From a virus, in IMG/VR virus record IMGVR_UViG_3300035180_002116, positions 1 through 37,168 of that record: a stretch of DNA of 37,168 nt, one strand, 5' to 3'. The position numbers were made by a program, and so were the translations under genes. Shown in pieces: positions 23,474 to 31,170 of this stretch (position 1 is the stretch's first letter; every line of letters begins with the position of its first letter). The notes under the pieces were generated by a model that was not told where the DNA came from, searched no databases, and was given only the letters and a program-made list of their open reading frames with translations.

Positions 23474-24361
23474 ATGAAGCTGAAAGAATGGGCAGAAAAA
23501 CAAGGAATTTCTTACTTGACTGCATGGCGTTGGTTTAAGGCGGGTGACCCTCGTCTTACCAATGCCTACCAATCTGATTCAGGCACGATAATTGTGCCAG
23601 ATGAATTTGAAGCTGTGGAGCAAACAATGGATACGGTTCAATCTGGTGATATTATGTCTTTAGTTCTAAAAAAGACTGTAGAGTTTAGCAATAATTCTAC
23701 AGTTGCAGATTTTGCGGCATGGATTTTATCTAATTTTACTTTAAAACTTAAGTCAGTTTCTGATAGCCCAAGATATTCTAAAAATAAACCAAAATCCGAA
23801 GATGTTCAAAATCATTTCAAACAATACCTTAAACCAAAAGGTGATAAACCTAAGCCAAATATGTTTGTCGCTGAGCCGGAAGCTTTAGATGCTTTAATTG
23901 CTAAAGCAGATGATCTTACCGCTCAAGAATTGGTAGATGAGATACACAAAATAGGAGCCGAAGCAGGAGCCCATATTAATCCGACTGATGCTCCAGAGGT
24001 AGAGGAATTAATGAAAGATTTATCTTCTGCACTTAATTCTGAGCGTCTTATAAGTCTAGATAGTAGTGTTACTACTTATGACGATATTGCTGAAGGTATA
24101 GTTACAAGAAGCGTTGACTTAACTTCACAACAACTCAACTATTCCGGCTCAAGTGGCTCCGCCTTTAGCAATGTTTTTTACTCTGCGGCTAATCCAGATC
24201 ATTTAACTGGTAGTCCATTATATGGCTCTACTGCACTTAGCAATAATGTTAGTGCAACATCTAATTTTAAGCCAATTAAAAAAGAAATGCAATTAATATC
24301 TCGTGCCAATGAGCTTGCTGATAAGCCAAAAAAAGGCCGTAAACCATCTAAAGGAAAGTAA
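23474..24361 (+). CDS. Protein with IS607-type MerR-like helix-turn-helix domain (295 aa)
   Basis: The first ~45 residues (MKLKEWAEKQGISYLTAWRW, then FKAG, and GTIIVPDE) are the MerR-like helix-turn-helix that opens IS607-family serine recombinases. The catalytic recombinase domain that should follow is absent. About 250 residues of unrelated, partly acidic, Ser/Asn-rich sequence take its place, ending in a basic tail (KPKKGRKPSKGK). AAGGATATAAG precedes ATG. It is likely a DNA-binding protein that has borrowed the domain, perhaps a regulator or part of a DNA-packaging or virion complex. Three unknown genes of similar disordered character follow. Confidence 0.75.
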   Translation: MKLKEWAEKQGISYLTAWRWFKAGDPRLTNAYQSDSGTIIVPDEFEAVEQTMDTVQSGDIMSLVLKKTVEFSNNSTVADFAAWILSNFTLKLKSVSDSPRYSKNKPKSEDVQNHFKQYLKPKGDKPKPNMFVAEPEALDALIAKADDLTAQELVDEIHKIGAEAGAHINPTDAPEVEELMKDLSSALNSERLISLDSSVTTYDDIAEGIVTRSVDLTSQQLNYSGSSGSAFSNVFYSAANPDHLTGSPLYGSTALSNNVSATSNFKPIKKEMQLISRANELADKPKKGRKPSKGK

Positions 24362-24363
24362 TA

Positions 24364-24975
24364 ATGAAACTTTTAAATACAGTCAAAAATTTTGTAGAAA
24401 CAAAATTTCATCTATCTAATAAACAAGAAGAACTAAAAAAGAAGTATATTGATTTTGGTTTTAATTTAGTGGTTAATCATTTTATTCCACATTTAAATGA
24501 TTTTGTTCGTCATCTTATAATTCTTAAAGGAAAGAATCCGGACTATGTTTCACCTCCACCAGAACCAACTTTAAATGATGTTTTCAAACCAATAAAATAT
24601 CCACTCATTCCAAGTCAGCCAAGCTGGGTAGCAGCTTCATTTAAAAATCCAAGTAAGCATCCAATATATGCTAGCAGAACTGCTTTGCAAGAAAAAAATT
24701 TTGTACCAACTATTGAGCCTATGGTCGCTGATGATTTGTCTGCAATAGATGATCTGAAATCTTTTTTAGATACCACAGATGACTCTATTTTTGTGGGCAC
24801 ATCTTCTTCGGTTACTGATAAAAAAGATACTACAGATATAGCTCCACAAATTAAAAGAGCGTCCCCACCTGTTAAACCAGCTAAGCCAAAAATAAAATCT
24901 AAGTCAGAAGTGAAGTCTAAGGCTAAGGTATCCAAAATTTTCAATGGTTCATTCAGAAGAGTTAGAGAAGAATAA
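24364..24975 (+). CDS. Hypothetical protein (203 aa)
   Basis: The N-terminal ~60 residues are helical and amphipathic (DFGFNLVVNHFIPHLNDF). The middle is Pro-rich (VSPPPEPTLNDVFKPIKYP), and the C-terminal third is Ser/Lys/Pro-rich, ending basic (KSKSEVKSKAKVSKIF). Two small hydrophobic patches are too short for a membrane span. It starts two bases after the previous stop with AAAGGAAAG as ribosome site. I recognise no family. Confidence 0.7.
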   Translation: MKLLNTVKNFVETKFHLSNKQEELKKKYIDFGFNLVVNHFIPHLNDFVRHLIILKGKNPDYVSPPPEPTLNDVFKPIKYPLIPSQPSWVAASFKNPSKHPIYASRTALQEKNFVPTIEPMVADDLSAIDDLKSFLDTTDDSIFVGTSSSVTDKKDTTDIAPQIKRASPPVKPAKPKIKSKSEVKSKAKVSKIFNGSFRRVREE

Positions 24976-24997
24976 TTTAGTATATGAATGAGGCTTT

Positions 24998-25420
24998 ATG
25001 GCAATTAGAACGGTAAAACAACATACAGATAGGGGAAGTTTAAAGAATTTGGTTAAATCAAATGAGATTTCTAAACCAGAAGCCATTCCATTACCATCTG
25101 AATTAAGAATGAAGCAATTATATGAATTTGCTCAATTGAATAAAGATAAAAATATGCAATCTGCCTTAGGGTTTATTACTACAGATTATATTTCAGATAA
25201 AAATGCCATCCCTCTTAGCGTTTATCGAATTAGACAAATTGTAGAAGATATAAAATCTACCTCAGGAGATAAGATTAATAATCTCGCTGTGCAGTTTCTT
25301 GGGTATATGTCAGATGAGTTAAGTTCCGATGCCATCAATTATTTGAATAAAAGAGACGCCATTACAAAAACTGCTAGTGTGCGTCGGCCACCATCTTTTT
25401 GGAGAGTGAGTAGAAAATGA
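24998..25420 (+). CDS. Hypothetical protein (140 aa)
   Basis: No family is recognised. Residues ~35-125 look like a helical folded domain (MKQLYEFAQLN, YRIRQIVEDIKS, NLAVQFLGYMSDEL) with basic tails at both ends. GAGGC precedes ATG. It overlaps the next gene by four bases (ATGA), so expression is coupled to the zinc-ribbon protein behind it. Confidence 0.72.
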   Translation: MAIRTVKQHTDRGSLKNLVKSNEISKPEAIPLPSELRMKQLYEFAQLNKDKNMQSALGFITTDYISDKNAIPLSVYRIRQIVEDIKSTSGDKINNLAVQFLGYMSDELSSDAINYLNKRDAITKTASVRRPPSFWRVSRK

Positions 25421-26271
25421 AGTGTATAAGTTGCGAGACTGAAATAAATCCACAATGGACACATGCTATCGATATCAACGTTTGTCCTTTTTGTGGTAAG
25501 CATATTATGGAGGAGCATTTAAAGAATTTGTTCTCCACACTTCGTGAAACAATGGATTCACTACAATCATATCCAGATCAGGTGAATGACTGGATGCTTT
25601 CTAATCACAATTATATTAAAACTAATTCTGCTGATATTGTAAAATATATGCCAGCTGAAATGTTAAAAGAATTGAAAAAAGTAGAAGATGATAAAGATTT
25701 TCAAAAACGAAAAGAATCTCAAAAATCTATCGTTAAGGTAAAGACTGATACAGGAGAAGAGGAGGTATTAGTTGAAAAAATTCAATCTGAAGAGCGAACC
25801 CAAGACTTCTTTAAAAGAGCAGAAGTTATCAAAAGAGGTCCAAACTCACAGCACCCCAACGCCCAACAATCCTTTCAATCACCAGCAGAAAAGACTGAGC
25901 ATCTTAAAAAAGTGGCACAACAAATCAAAAGGGTTGGCTCTCAAGGGCTAACTGATCCAAGCGGTGGTAGTATGAATCTTTCAGCTGAGATGATGGAGAA
26001 TGCTGATCCAGAAGCAGTTGCTGAATTTCAACAAATGATTTCTGGTGGTGGTGAAGTTGCGTCTTCACTTGATTCAGATATGGATGACGATTTACCTGGT
26101 GGAGAATCTATTTTAGCTGCTAACCAAGCAATTGCTAATAACAAATTTGGCGGTTCTGGTGGAAATGCTAATGCTAAAGATTTAGCTCATTTGCAAAGAT
26201 TGCAAGCAAAAGTATCACAAGCTAGAAATAACATTTCAAGTGGTGCAAAAGGTTCATTTTCTAGATCATAA
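25417..26271 (+). CDS. Hypothetical protein with N-terminal zinc ribbon (284 aa)
   Basis: Cys3/Cys6 (CISC) and Cys23/Cys26 (CPFC) form a zinc ribbon in the first 30 residues. Helices follow (HLKNLFSTLRETMDSL), then a long charged region (~85-160). The C-terminal half is rich in Gly, Ser, Asn, Ala and Gln (GGGEVASSLDSDMDDD, GGSGGNANAKDLAH) and looks disordered with one final helix. Together with the preceding genes it may form a complex. Possible roles are a transcription or replication adaptor; nothing is certain. Confidence 0.72.
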   Translation: MKCISCETEINPQWTHAIDINVCPFCGKHIMEEHLKNLFSTLRETMDSLQSYPDQVNDWMLSNHNYIKTNSADIVKYMPAEMLKELKKVEDDKDFQKRKESQKSIVKVKTDTGEEEVLVEKIQSEERTQDFFKRAEVIKRGPNSQHPNAQQSFQSPAEKTEHLKKVAQQIKRVGSQGLTDPSGGSMNLSAEMMENADPEAVAEFQQMISGGGEVASSLDSDMDDDLPGGESILAANQAIANNKFGGSGGNANAKDLAHLQRLQAKVSQARNNISSGAKGSFSRS

Positions 26272-26291
26272 TTTAATAAGGGGCAGTAAGT

Positions 26292-26594
26292 ATGGGCCTA
26301 CATGTAGTTGATAATAAAAAAGTAGATATGACTGATGATGAATGGTCTATGTATCAAAAGATAGTAAGATCATATACTACCGATAGTAACAAAGGTGAAG
26401 ATTTATTTATTGATCTATTTGAAACTGATAAAGATGGTATAATTATTTTTCTAAAACCACCTTCAAAATTTAGAACTAGTTTTGAAGTATTTCTATTTTT
26501 AATGAGTCTTATGCAGCATCAACATTTAAGACAGATCCATCAACAGATGGATACTTTGGCCGCTGAAGTAAGACAAAAAATAAAAGACAAATAA
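26292..26594 (+). CDS. Hypothetical protein (100 aa)
   Basis: The product has an N-terminal alpha/beta part (MTDDEWSMYQKIVRSYT, FIDLFETDKDGIIIFLKPP). A helical C-terminal half follows, with a hydrophobic stretch (FEVFLFLMSLMQ) that is too short for a confident membrane helix. TAAGGGGCAG precedes ATG. I recognise no family. It is followed after 54 bases by the gene that precedes recA. Confidence 0.7.
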   Translation: MGLHVVDNKKVDMTDDEWSMYQKIVRSYTTDSNKGEDLFIDLFETDKDGIIIFLKPPSKFRTSFEVFLFLMSLMQHQHLRQIHQQMDTLAAEVRQKIKDK

Positions 26595-26648
26595 TTCAAT
26601 TTGTCGAGAAAAAGTTCGCGATATTATATATTAGAGAAGGAAGACAAC

Positions 26649-27161
26649 ATGAGCCAACAGGTAAGACTTGGTGATTTATTGGGTAACGAATTAGAGGTCA
26701 ATTATCAAGATTTTGATCTAACTGAAGTTAAAGAAGTATTAGATAATCTTGCAAATATTGATGCAATAGATTTGGCACATGCTGAATTTTTACAACAAAG
26801 AGCATTAAGAGGAGCAGATGTAATAACAGAATACTTAGCTAAACTGGTAAAAACAGTTGGTTATTTAGAATCAAAAGTATCAAGCACAAAGAATAAAGTA
26901 TCTTTAGAATATCAAGCTCCAGAAGGTGCAAGAACAACAGTTGATATGAAAAAGTGGGCAGCAGAATCATCGCCCGAAGTAGATGCAGTGCAAATTAAAT
27001 TAGCTAGCGCTAAGGGAAGTAAATTATACCTTGAAAAAAAATATGATCTTTTAGTGAAGGCACACCATCATTTTAAAGACATTGCAGCGGGCCTCAGACG
27101 CACGATCCTCGGATATAGTCAGAGTGCCCCAAGCGAGAGGGTTCCCGAAGGCTACGAATGA
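26649..27161 (+). CDS. Possible UvsY-like recombination mediator (170 aa)
   Basis: ATG 26649 is preferred because GAAGGA lies seven bases upstream; an in-frame TTG at 26601 is weaker. The protein is nearly all helical. Its second half is a charged central helix (AKLVKTVGYLESKVSSTKNK), then a segment leading into a long helix (KLYLEKKYDLLVKAHHHFKD), then IAAGLRRTILGYSQ. This layout resembles T4 UvsY, which loads UvsX recombinase on SSB-coated DNA, and the gene lies directly before recA and near ssb. The resemblance is by pattern and context only. Its last 25 codons are strikingly G+C-rich (27084-27158). Confidence 0.6.
   Translation: MSQQVRLGDLLGNELEVNYQDFDLTEVKEVLDNLANIDAIDLAHAEFLQQRALRGADVITEYLAKLVKTVGYLESKVSSTKNKVSLEYQAPEGARTTVDMKKWAAESSPEVDAVQIKLASAKGSKLYLEKKYDLLVKAHHHFKDIAAGLRRTILGYSQSAPSERVPEGYE
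27089..27129 (+). other. G+C-rich, probably structured RNA segment at the end of the mediator gene
   Basis: Bases 27084-27158 are about 61% G+C in an A+T-rich genome. Within them GGGC (27089-27092), CTC (27093-27095) and GAC (27097-27099) pair in order with GCCC (27126-27129), GAG (27122-27124) and GTC (27118-27120). The result is a ten-pair stem with one A/A mismatch and one bulged T. A symmetric GGGTTCCC patch follows at 27139-27146. The element ends just before the recA ribosome site (GGGAG, 27163-27167). Confidence 0.45.
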
Positions 27162-27173
27162 TGGGAGATTATA

Positions 27174-28364
27174 ATGTCGAATAAATTAGATGCGTTTTTC
27201 AAAAGTTATGCCGATTCAGAAGATCAATTAGATTATAAGATGGCGCATGAAGAGGTTGGCGAAAAGGTTCCTGTAATCTCTACAGGATCTTATGCATTAG
27301 ATAATGCCCTTTCTTCTGGTGGTCTGCCAAAAGGTAGATTAATTCAATATTACGGGCCACCGGGTTCTGGAAAAACATTGCTAGCTATGATTGCTATGCG
27401 AGAAGCGCAAATGCAAGATCCAACTGCGCAACAAATGTTTATCGATGCTGAACAAACATTTTCATCCGATTGGGCAGAAACTCTTGGAGTAGATACATCT
27501 AGAGTTATTTTGGTTGAAGGTGATCTTGCAGCTAATGGTCGCAAATGTTTTGAAATGCTTTTAGGGATCCCTAAAGAAGACCAGAAGCATGTTTTAAAAG
27601 GAAAATCTAAAGAAGGATTTTTAGATAAAGTTGCTGCCGGTGAATTTAATGTGAATCTAATTGTTTTAGACTCATTAGGATCTATTATTCCTCCAGGTGA
27701 AGATACATCTGCAATTGGAAAAATGAATATGTCTTTGTTGGCAAGGTTCTTAACTACAACATTTAGAAAGCTAACTCTAGAAGTTAATAAAGCACAAGTT
27801 CCTTTCATTATTATCAATCATAAGAGAGACTCTTTCGATATTTATAAGGGAGATCATACCTTCTCAGGTGGAAATACTTATGCTCACACGTTGAGTGCAA
27901 ACGTTTACTTTGAAGCTATTCAAAGAAAAGATGATCGTATTCTTGATGAGAAAGAAAACAAAGTTGGCCATCCAATCAAGGCAATTATTGAAAAAAGCAA
28001 GTTTGGTCCTTGGCCACGCTCTTGTGAATTTAAAGTTAATTTTGGAATCGGTGTTATAGATAGACACGAAGAAATTGCACAGTTAGCATTAGACTATAGT
28101 GTAGTAACTAAACCATCTTCAGTTTCTCATGAATATGGAGATCGTAAATGGGTTGGATTCCCTAAATTCTGTGAAGGAATTAAAGAAGATCCAGCATTGG
28201 CAGCAGAGTTGTTATTGAAGGTTGGACAAGCTCGTGAATTGAAGTTAGAACAAAAACGAGCAGAACAAGCAGCTAAGAGAGCAGCTTTTGAAGCATCTCA
28301 AGATAGTAATGTTGCTTCAATAGAAGATGGTGAAAAGAAAAAGGCTAAGAAAGGTAGTAAGTAA
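27174..28364 (+). CDS. recA: RecA/UvsX-type recombinase
   Basis: The 396-residue protein pairs homologous DNA using ATP. STGSYALDNALSSGGLPKG leads into Walker A GPPGSGKT (61-68). IDAEQTF carries the catalytic Glu, LIVLDSLGSIIP is Walker B (Asp166), and INHKRD matches the L2-side INQxR motif of RecA. A Lys/Ala/Glu-rich tail (ELKLEQKRAEQAAKRAAF) ends the protein. The mismatch to canonical RecA wording (PPGSGKT rather than PESSGKT) is typical of phage versions. GGGAG lies seven bases before ATG. Gene order mediator, recA, small gene, winged helix, ssb groups the strand-exchange machinery. Confidence 0.96.
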   Translation: MSNKLDAFFKSYADSEDQLDYKMAHEEVGEKVPVISTGSYALDNALSSGGLPKGRLIQYYGPPGSGKTLLAMIAMREAQMQDPTAQQMFIDAEQTFSSDWAETLGVDTSRVILVEGDLAANGRKCFEMLLGIPKEDQKHVLKGKSKEGFLDKVAAGEFNVNLIVLDSLGSIIPPGEDTSAIGKMNMSLLARFLTTTFRKLTLEVNKAQVPFIIINHKRDSFDIYKGDHTFSGGNTYAHTLSANVYFEAIQRKDDRILDEKENKVGHPIKAIIEKSKFGPWPRSCEFKVNFGIGVIDRHEEIAQLALDYSVVTKPSSVSHEYGDRKWVGFPKFCEGIKEDPALAAELLLKVGQARELKLEQKRAEQAAKRAAFEASQDSNVASIEDGEKKKAKKGSK

Positions 28365-28705
28365 TGGCTGAGAAAGATTTTATGGTAGGAAATGTTGGAT
28401 TACCACAAGTGGGACAAGTTTCTAAAAAGCCATGTTATTTAGTTGTTCTTGAAGATACTTCAGGTAAAACTAAAATTTTAAAGCACTTCATTGCCGTTAA
28501 GCAGCCAGATTTACAGGCAGCTTTTGTTCAAGTAAATGGCATTTATACAGATGCAACAGAGGATGCAATTAGCAAAAACTTTACAGATATCTTGACAGCA
28601 ACTCCTAAAGAAGCAATTCTTGATATGATGTTTCCTTGGCATAAAATTCATAGCATTAGAAGCCTTGTATTCAATGCTAATAAGCCATCTTCATTGGTAA
28701 AATAA
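28364..28705 (+). CDS. Hypothetical protein (113 aa)
   Basis: The start ATG overlaps the recA stop by one base (TAATG), so it is translationally coupled to recA. The product is alpha/beta with a strand pair (CYLVVLEDTSGKTKILKHFI) and a helix near the end (KEAILDMMFPWHKIHSIRSL). I recognise no family. The coupling suggests a recombination-related role, but nothing in the sequence defines it. Confidence 0.75.
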   Translation: MAEKDFMVGNVGLPQVGQVSKKPCYLVVLEDTSGKTKILKHFIAVKQPDLQAAFVQVNGIYTDATEDAISKNFTDILTATPKEAILDMMFPWHKIHSIRSLVFNANKPSSLVK

Positions 28706-28736
28706 AGTATATTAATAAAAGAAAGTGAGTAATAAA

Positions 28737-29051
28737 ATGGCATATAATAGTAAGGTAAGTGGCCGTAGAAATACTACATCAAATGACGTAGAAAGCGTTA
28801 TTTTTCGTGGCGTTACTTCGGTTGTAGAAAGACAGTCTGGTGGTTTATGGAAAGGCACTATGAGTGAATTGACAACTGCATTAACCCGAGTGTTAAGTAG
28901 AAAGCAAAGAACTTTTTTACCAGGAAGTCCAGCGGCACTTAGAATGGTAGTTAATAGAGTGGTCAATCGACTTCGTAATCGAGGAATCGGTGTAAAATTC
29001 GGTCGTACCACAGATCATACGCGCACTCGTTTCGTTAGATTTGCACAATGA
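28737..29051 (+). CDS. Stand-alone winged-helix DNA-binding protein (104 aa)
   Basis: ATG 28737 is chosen over GTG 28725, whose GTGAG serves better as ribosome site. The sequence GLWKGTMSELTTAL, then LPGSPAALRMVVNRVVNRLR, then RGIGVKFGRT, matches a winged-helix domain that I know as the C-terminal piece of many phage and plasmid primase/helicase proteins (pattern W-x-G-T-x-x-E-L, W/L-P-x-S-P-x-A-L, L-x-x-x-G-I). Here it stands alone. It might deliver the split primase to DNA, or act as a small regulator. The frame on the opposite strand (28712-29011) is a shadow. Confidence 0.72.
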   Translation: MAYNSKVSGRRNTTSNDVESVIFRGVTSVVERQSGGLWKGTMSELTTALTRVLSRKQRTFLPGSPAALRMVVNRVVNRLRNRGIGVKFGRTTDHTRTRFVRFAQ

Positions 29052-29109
29052 TGTGCTAAAGAAAAACGGTCCGATTTTTGTTAAAAGAAAACGTACTTTA
29101 AGTACAATA

Positions 29110-29117
29110 GATAAATA
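29110..29117 (+). promoter_or_regulatory. GATAAATA, candidate late-type promoter before ssb
   Basis: The motif GATAAATA differs by one base from the T4-type late core TATAAATA and stands 18 bases before the ssb ATG, with CAGGAG between. The 84-base gap after the winged-helix gene is the largest near here, so a promoter is plausible. The motif is short and A+T-rich, so chance is a real alternative. Confidence 0.3.
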
Positions 29118-29135
29118 ACAGTTCAGGAGAATAAT

Positions 29136-29855
29136 ATGACTACATTTGGCGAAATTAATTGGAATGATGATGTTTTTGGTGGACAAGATGGTAAGAAGAA
29201 TACAAATTCTAAAGATTTGTTTCTTAGATTAGAGGAGGGCTCTAACGAGATGAGACTCGTTACTCAACCTTTCCAGTACCTTGTTCATAAGTACAAGAAA
29301 GAAAATGATCCTGGATTTGGACAGAAAGTATCTTGTTCAGCCATTCATGGAAGCTGTCCTCTTTGTACAACTGGTGATAAAGCTAAGCCACGTTGGTTGC
29401 TTGGCGTAATTAGCCGTAAGACTGGAACTTACAAGATTCTTGATATCTCTTTCGCAGTTTTCTCCCAGATTAGAAAGCTTGCAAGAAACACTCAACGTTG
29501 GGGTGATCCAACGAAATATGATATCGACATTGTTGTCGATAAAAATGGTGGAGCAACTGGATATTATTCAGTTCAACCAATTGCTAAGGAGCCTTTGTCC
29601 GCAGCTGATCAACAGTTGAAGGATGGCGCAGATTTGGATGATTTGAAGCGTAGAGTTACTCCTCCAACTGCTGATGTTGTTCAAAAGAGATTGGACAAGA
29701 TTAATGGTGTAACTACTGACAGCGCTGCCCCAGTTGCAGCCACCACAAGCAAAGCTGCTAAAGCTGCACCAAAAGCTGCTGCTCCAGCAGTTAGCATGAC
29801 TGATGATGAGGATGTTGGAGAAGCATTCCCTGCCTATAATGGTGAAAACGCCTAA
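29136..29855 (+). CDS. ssb: gp32-like single-stranded DNA-binding protein
   Basis: The 239-residue protein has the gp32 plan. An N-terminal ~25-residue leader precedes a core with an OB-type strand set (NEMRLVTQPFQYLVHKY, WLLGVISRKTGTYKILDIS) and a zinc site Cys67, His71, Cys74, Cys77 (CSAIHGSCPLC). The C-terminus is a Lys/Ala/Pro linker and an acidic tip (TDDEDVGEAF) that would bind partner proteins. It coats single-stranded DNA in replication and recombination. Codon use is clean, and CAGGAG precedes ATG. A strong terminator closes the unit behind it. Confidence 0.9.
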   Translation: MTTFGEINWNDDVFGGQDGKKNTNSKDLFLRLEEGSNEMRLVTQPFQYLVHKYKKENDPGFGQKVSCSAIHGSCPLCTTGDKAKPRWLLGVISRKTGTYKILDISFAVFSQIRKLARNTQRWGDPTKYDIDIVVDKNGGATGYYSVQPIAKEPLSAADQQLKDGADLDDLKRRVTPPTADVVQKRLDKINGVTTDSAAPVAATTSKAAKAAPKAAAPAVSMTDDEDVGEAFPAYNGENA

Positions 29856-29883
29856 AGCTGCTTGACATAAGCAATCTCAAAAG

Positions 29884-29912
29884 AGGGTCAGATGAACAAT
29901 CTGACCCTTTTT
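29884..29912 (+). terminator. Intrinsic terminator after ssb
   Basis: AGGGTCAGAT (29884-29893) and ATCTGACCCT (29899-29908) form a perfect ten-pair stem with loop GAACA, followed by TTTT (29909-29912). The upstream AAAA would extend pairing with the T run, so it may also work in the other direction. It ends the recombination/ssb unit. Confidence 0.92.
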
Positions 29913-29922
29913 CTATTTGTTG

Positions 29923-29930
29923 TATAAATA
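29923..29930 (+). promoter_or_regulatory. TATAAATA, candidate promoter after the ssb terminator
   Basis: An exact TATAAATA lies ten bases after the terminator and 50 bases before the endonuclease gene at 29981. A new promoter is needed here if the terminator is efficient, because the following genes overlap and form a unit to about 33247. The match to the T4 late core is suggestive. The host or phage polymerase that reads it is unknown. Confidence 0.4.
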
Positions 29931-29980
29931 ACCAATCGTAATATTTCCAAGAAACTGTACTAATATTTTCTCATAGATTT

Positions 29981-30619
29981 ATGAGAAAATGTAAGTGTTG
30001 CAGGCAATCGTTAAATGATTCGGTATTTGTGAAATGTGCGCAATTTTGGGATGGGCATCAGATTATTTCTACTTACTACAAGTTATGTGAAAGTTGTAGG
30101 GAGAAAGGTCGCGCAGCTAATAATCGTCGTAAAGATAAGAAATCTGCTCAAGCCAAAGAACATTATCAGGTATACAAGTCAGAAATTAGTAATCGTAATA
30201 AAAAATGGCGTGAAGAAAACAAAGATAAACTTCAAGCTTACGAAAAAAGCGCCGCTAGAAAACAAAAGAACAAGAAATGGCGCGAAAACAAGAGAATTGA
30301 AGATCGTTTTAGGTTTGTTTGGTATGCAGCTAAGAGGCGTGCAAAAGATAATGGTGTCCCATTCACAATAAGTAAACAGGATATTATCGATATATTTCCA
30401 TTGGATGGTAAATGTCCAATGCTTGGAATAACACTACAGTTTAACAATAAACAGTCTAAAGACGATTCTCCCTCCCTAGATCGCATAGTACCTAAATTGG
30501 GATATGTGCCAGGTAATATTTTACTTATCTCTTATAGAGCAAATAGAATTAAAAATGATGCCACAGTTAACGAATTAGAAAGTATTCTATTATTCCTTAA
30601 GAATATGAGGGCTCAATGA
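29981..30619 (+). CDS. Homing-type endonuclease with N-terminal zinc finger and lysine-rich linker
   Basis: Residues ~139-200 (LDGKCPMLGITLQF, PSLDRIVPKLGYVPGNI, ISYRANRIKNDATVNELE) match a family of phage homing endonucleases with a CP-x-LG, P-S-L-D-R, GYVPGN and N-R-x-K-x-D-A-T pattern. A zinc-finger-like Cys set lies at 4, 6, 7 and 36, 39. A long basic linker (~40-105) probably wraps DNA. It is the first gene after the ssb terminator and overlaps the RuvC-like gene by four bases. It may be a mobile gene that landed at the unit's head and now drives or borrows its promoter. Confidence 0.8.
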   Translation: MRKCKCCRQSLNDSVFVKCAQFWDGHQIISTYYKLCESCREKGRAANNRRKDKKSAQAKEHYQVYKSEISNRNKKWREENKDKLQAYEKSAARKQKNKKWRENKRIEDRFRFVWYAAKRRAKDNGVPFTISKQDIIDIFPLDGKCPMLGITLQFNNKQSKDDSPSLDRIVPKLGYVPGNILLISYRANRIKNDATVNELESILLFLKNMRAQ

Positions 30620-31170
30620 AAAGAGTCCTTGGTATAGATGTGTCCAGTACCACTATTGGGTATTGCGTTTTAGAAATAGATGACAATAACAATATAAAAT
30701 ATGTATCTTCTAATTATTTAAAGCCGGTTAAAACTGGGTCTATTATAGAAAGAATAGTAGATACAAGAAATAAAATTCAAGATATAATAAATAAGGTTAA
30801 ACCAGATTATATTGGCATTGAAGATATTATTCAATTTATGCAAGGTAAAAGTACTGCTAAGACAATTATTATGCTTACTACTTTTAATAGAATGATTGGG
30901 TTATGCGCTCATGATTATCTAAATAAAGTTCCTGAGCTTTTCAGTGTTATGAGTATTAGGCACGGGTTGAAATTTGATAAAATTTTTCCAAAAAAAGAAG
31001 ATATGCCGGAGCTTGTCGCCAAACATTTAGGAATTACATTCCCTTATGAGTTGAATAAAAAGGGAAAAATAAAAGTGGAAAGTTATGACAAAGCTGATGG
31101 TGTTGCTGTCGCTTTATATTATGCTTTTATTTTGACCGGGAAAGTAAAGCCTAAAGGTAAGAAAAAATGA
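30616..31170 (+). CDS. ruvC: RuvC-like Holliday junction resolvase
   Basis: The 184-residue protein has the RNase H fold of RuvC. The acidic residues are Asp8 (RVLGIDVSSTTIGY), Glu69 (YIGIEDI) and Asp158/Asp161 (YDKADGVAVALYY). Length and motif spacing fit RuvC-type resolvases of phages; it lacks the T4 endonuclease VII design. It would cut four-way junctions left by the RecA/SbcCD pathway before packaging. The start overlaps the endonuclease gene and its end overlaps dnaJ by four bases each. Confidence 0.88.
   Translation: MKRVLGIDVSSTTIGYCVLEIDDNNNIKYVSSNYLKPVKTGSIIERIVDTRNKIQDIINKVKPDYIGIEDIIQFMQGKSTAKTIIMLTTFNRMIGLCAHDYLNKVPELFSVMSIRHGLKFDKIFPKKEDMPELVAKHLGITFPYELNKKGKIKVESYDKADGVAVALYYAFILTGKVKPKGKKK

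Noticed and set aside
23474-24361. IS607 transposon
   Set aside because: Only the helix-turn-helix part is present; there is no serine recombinase domain, TnpB gene or element end.
27084-27173. Group I intron upstream of recA
   Set aside because: Only GATATAGTC matches; the reading frame stays open to the normal stop and the region is too short for the full intron core.
27350-27817. Long open frame on the - strand (155 codons) antisense to recA
   Set aside because: It lies wholly inside recA, has no ribosome site, and its sequence looks like the usual reverse-complement shadow of a codon-biased gene.
28712-29011. Open frame of 99 codons on the - strand
   Set aside because: The + strand gene over the same bases matches a winged-helix pattern; every other gene in the window is on the + strand.
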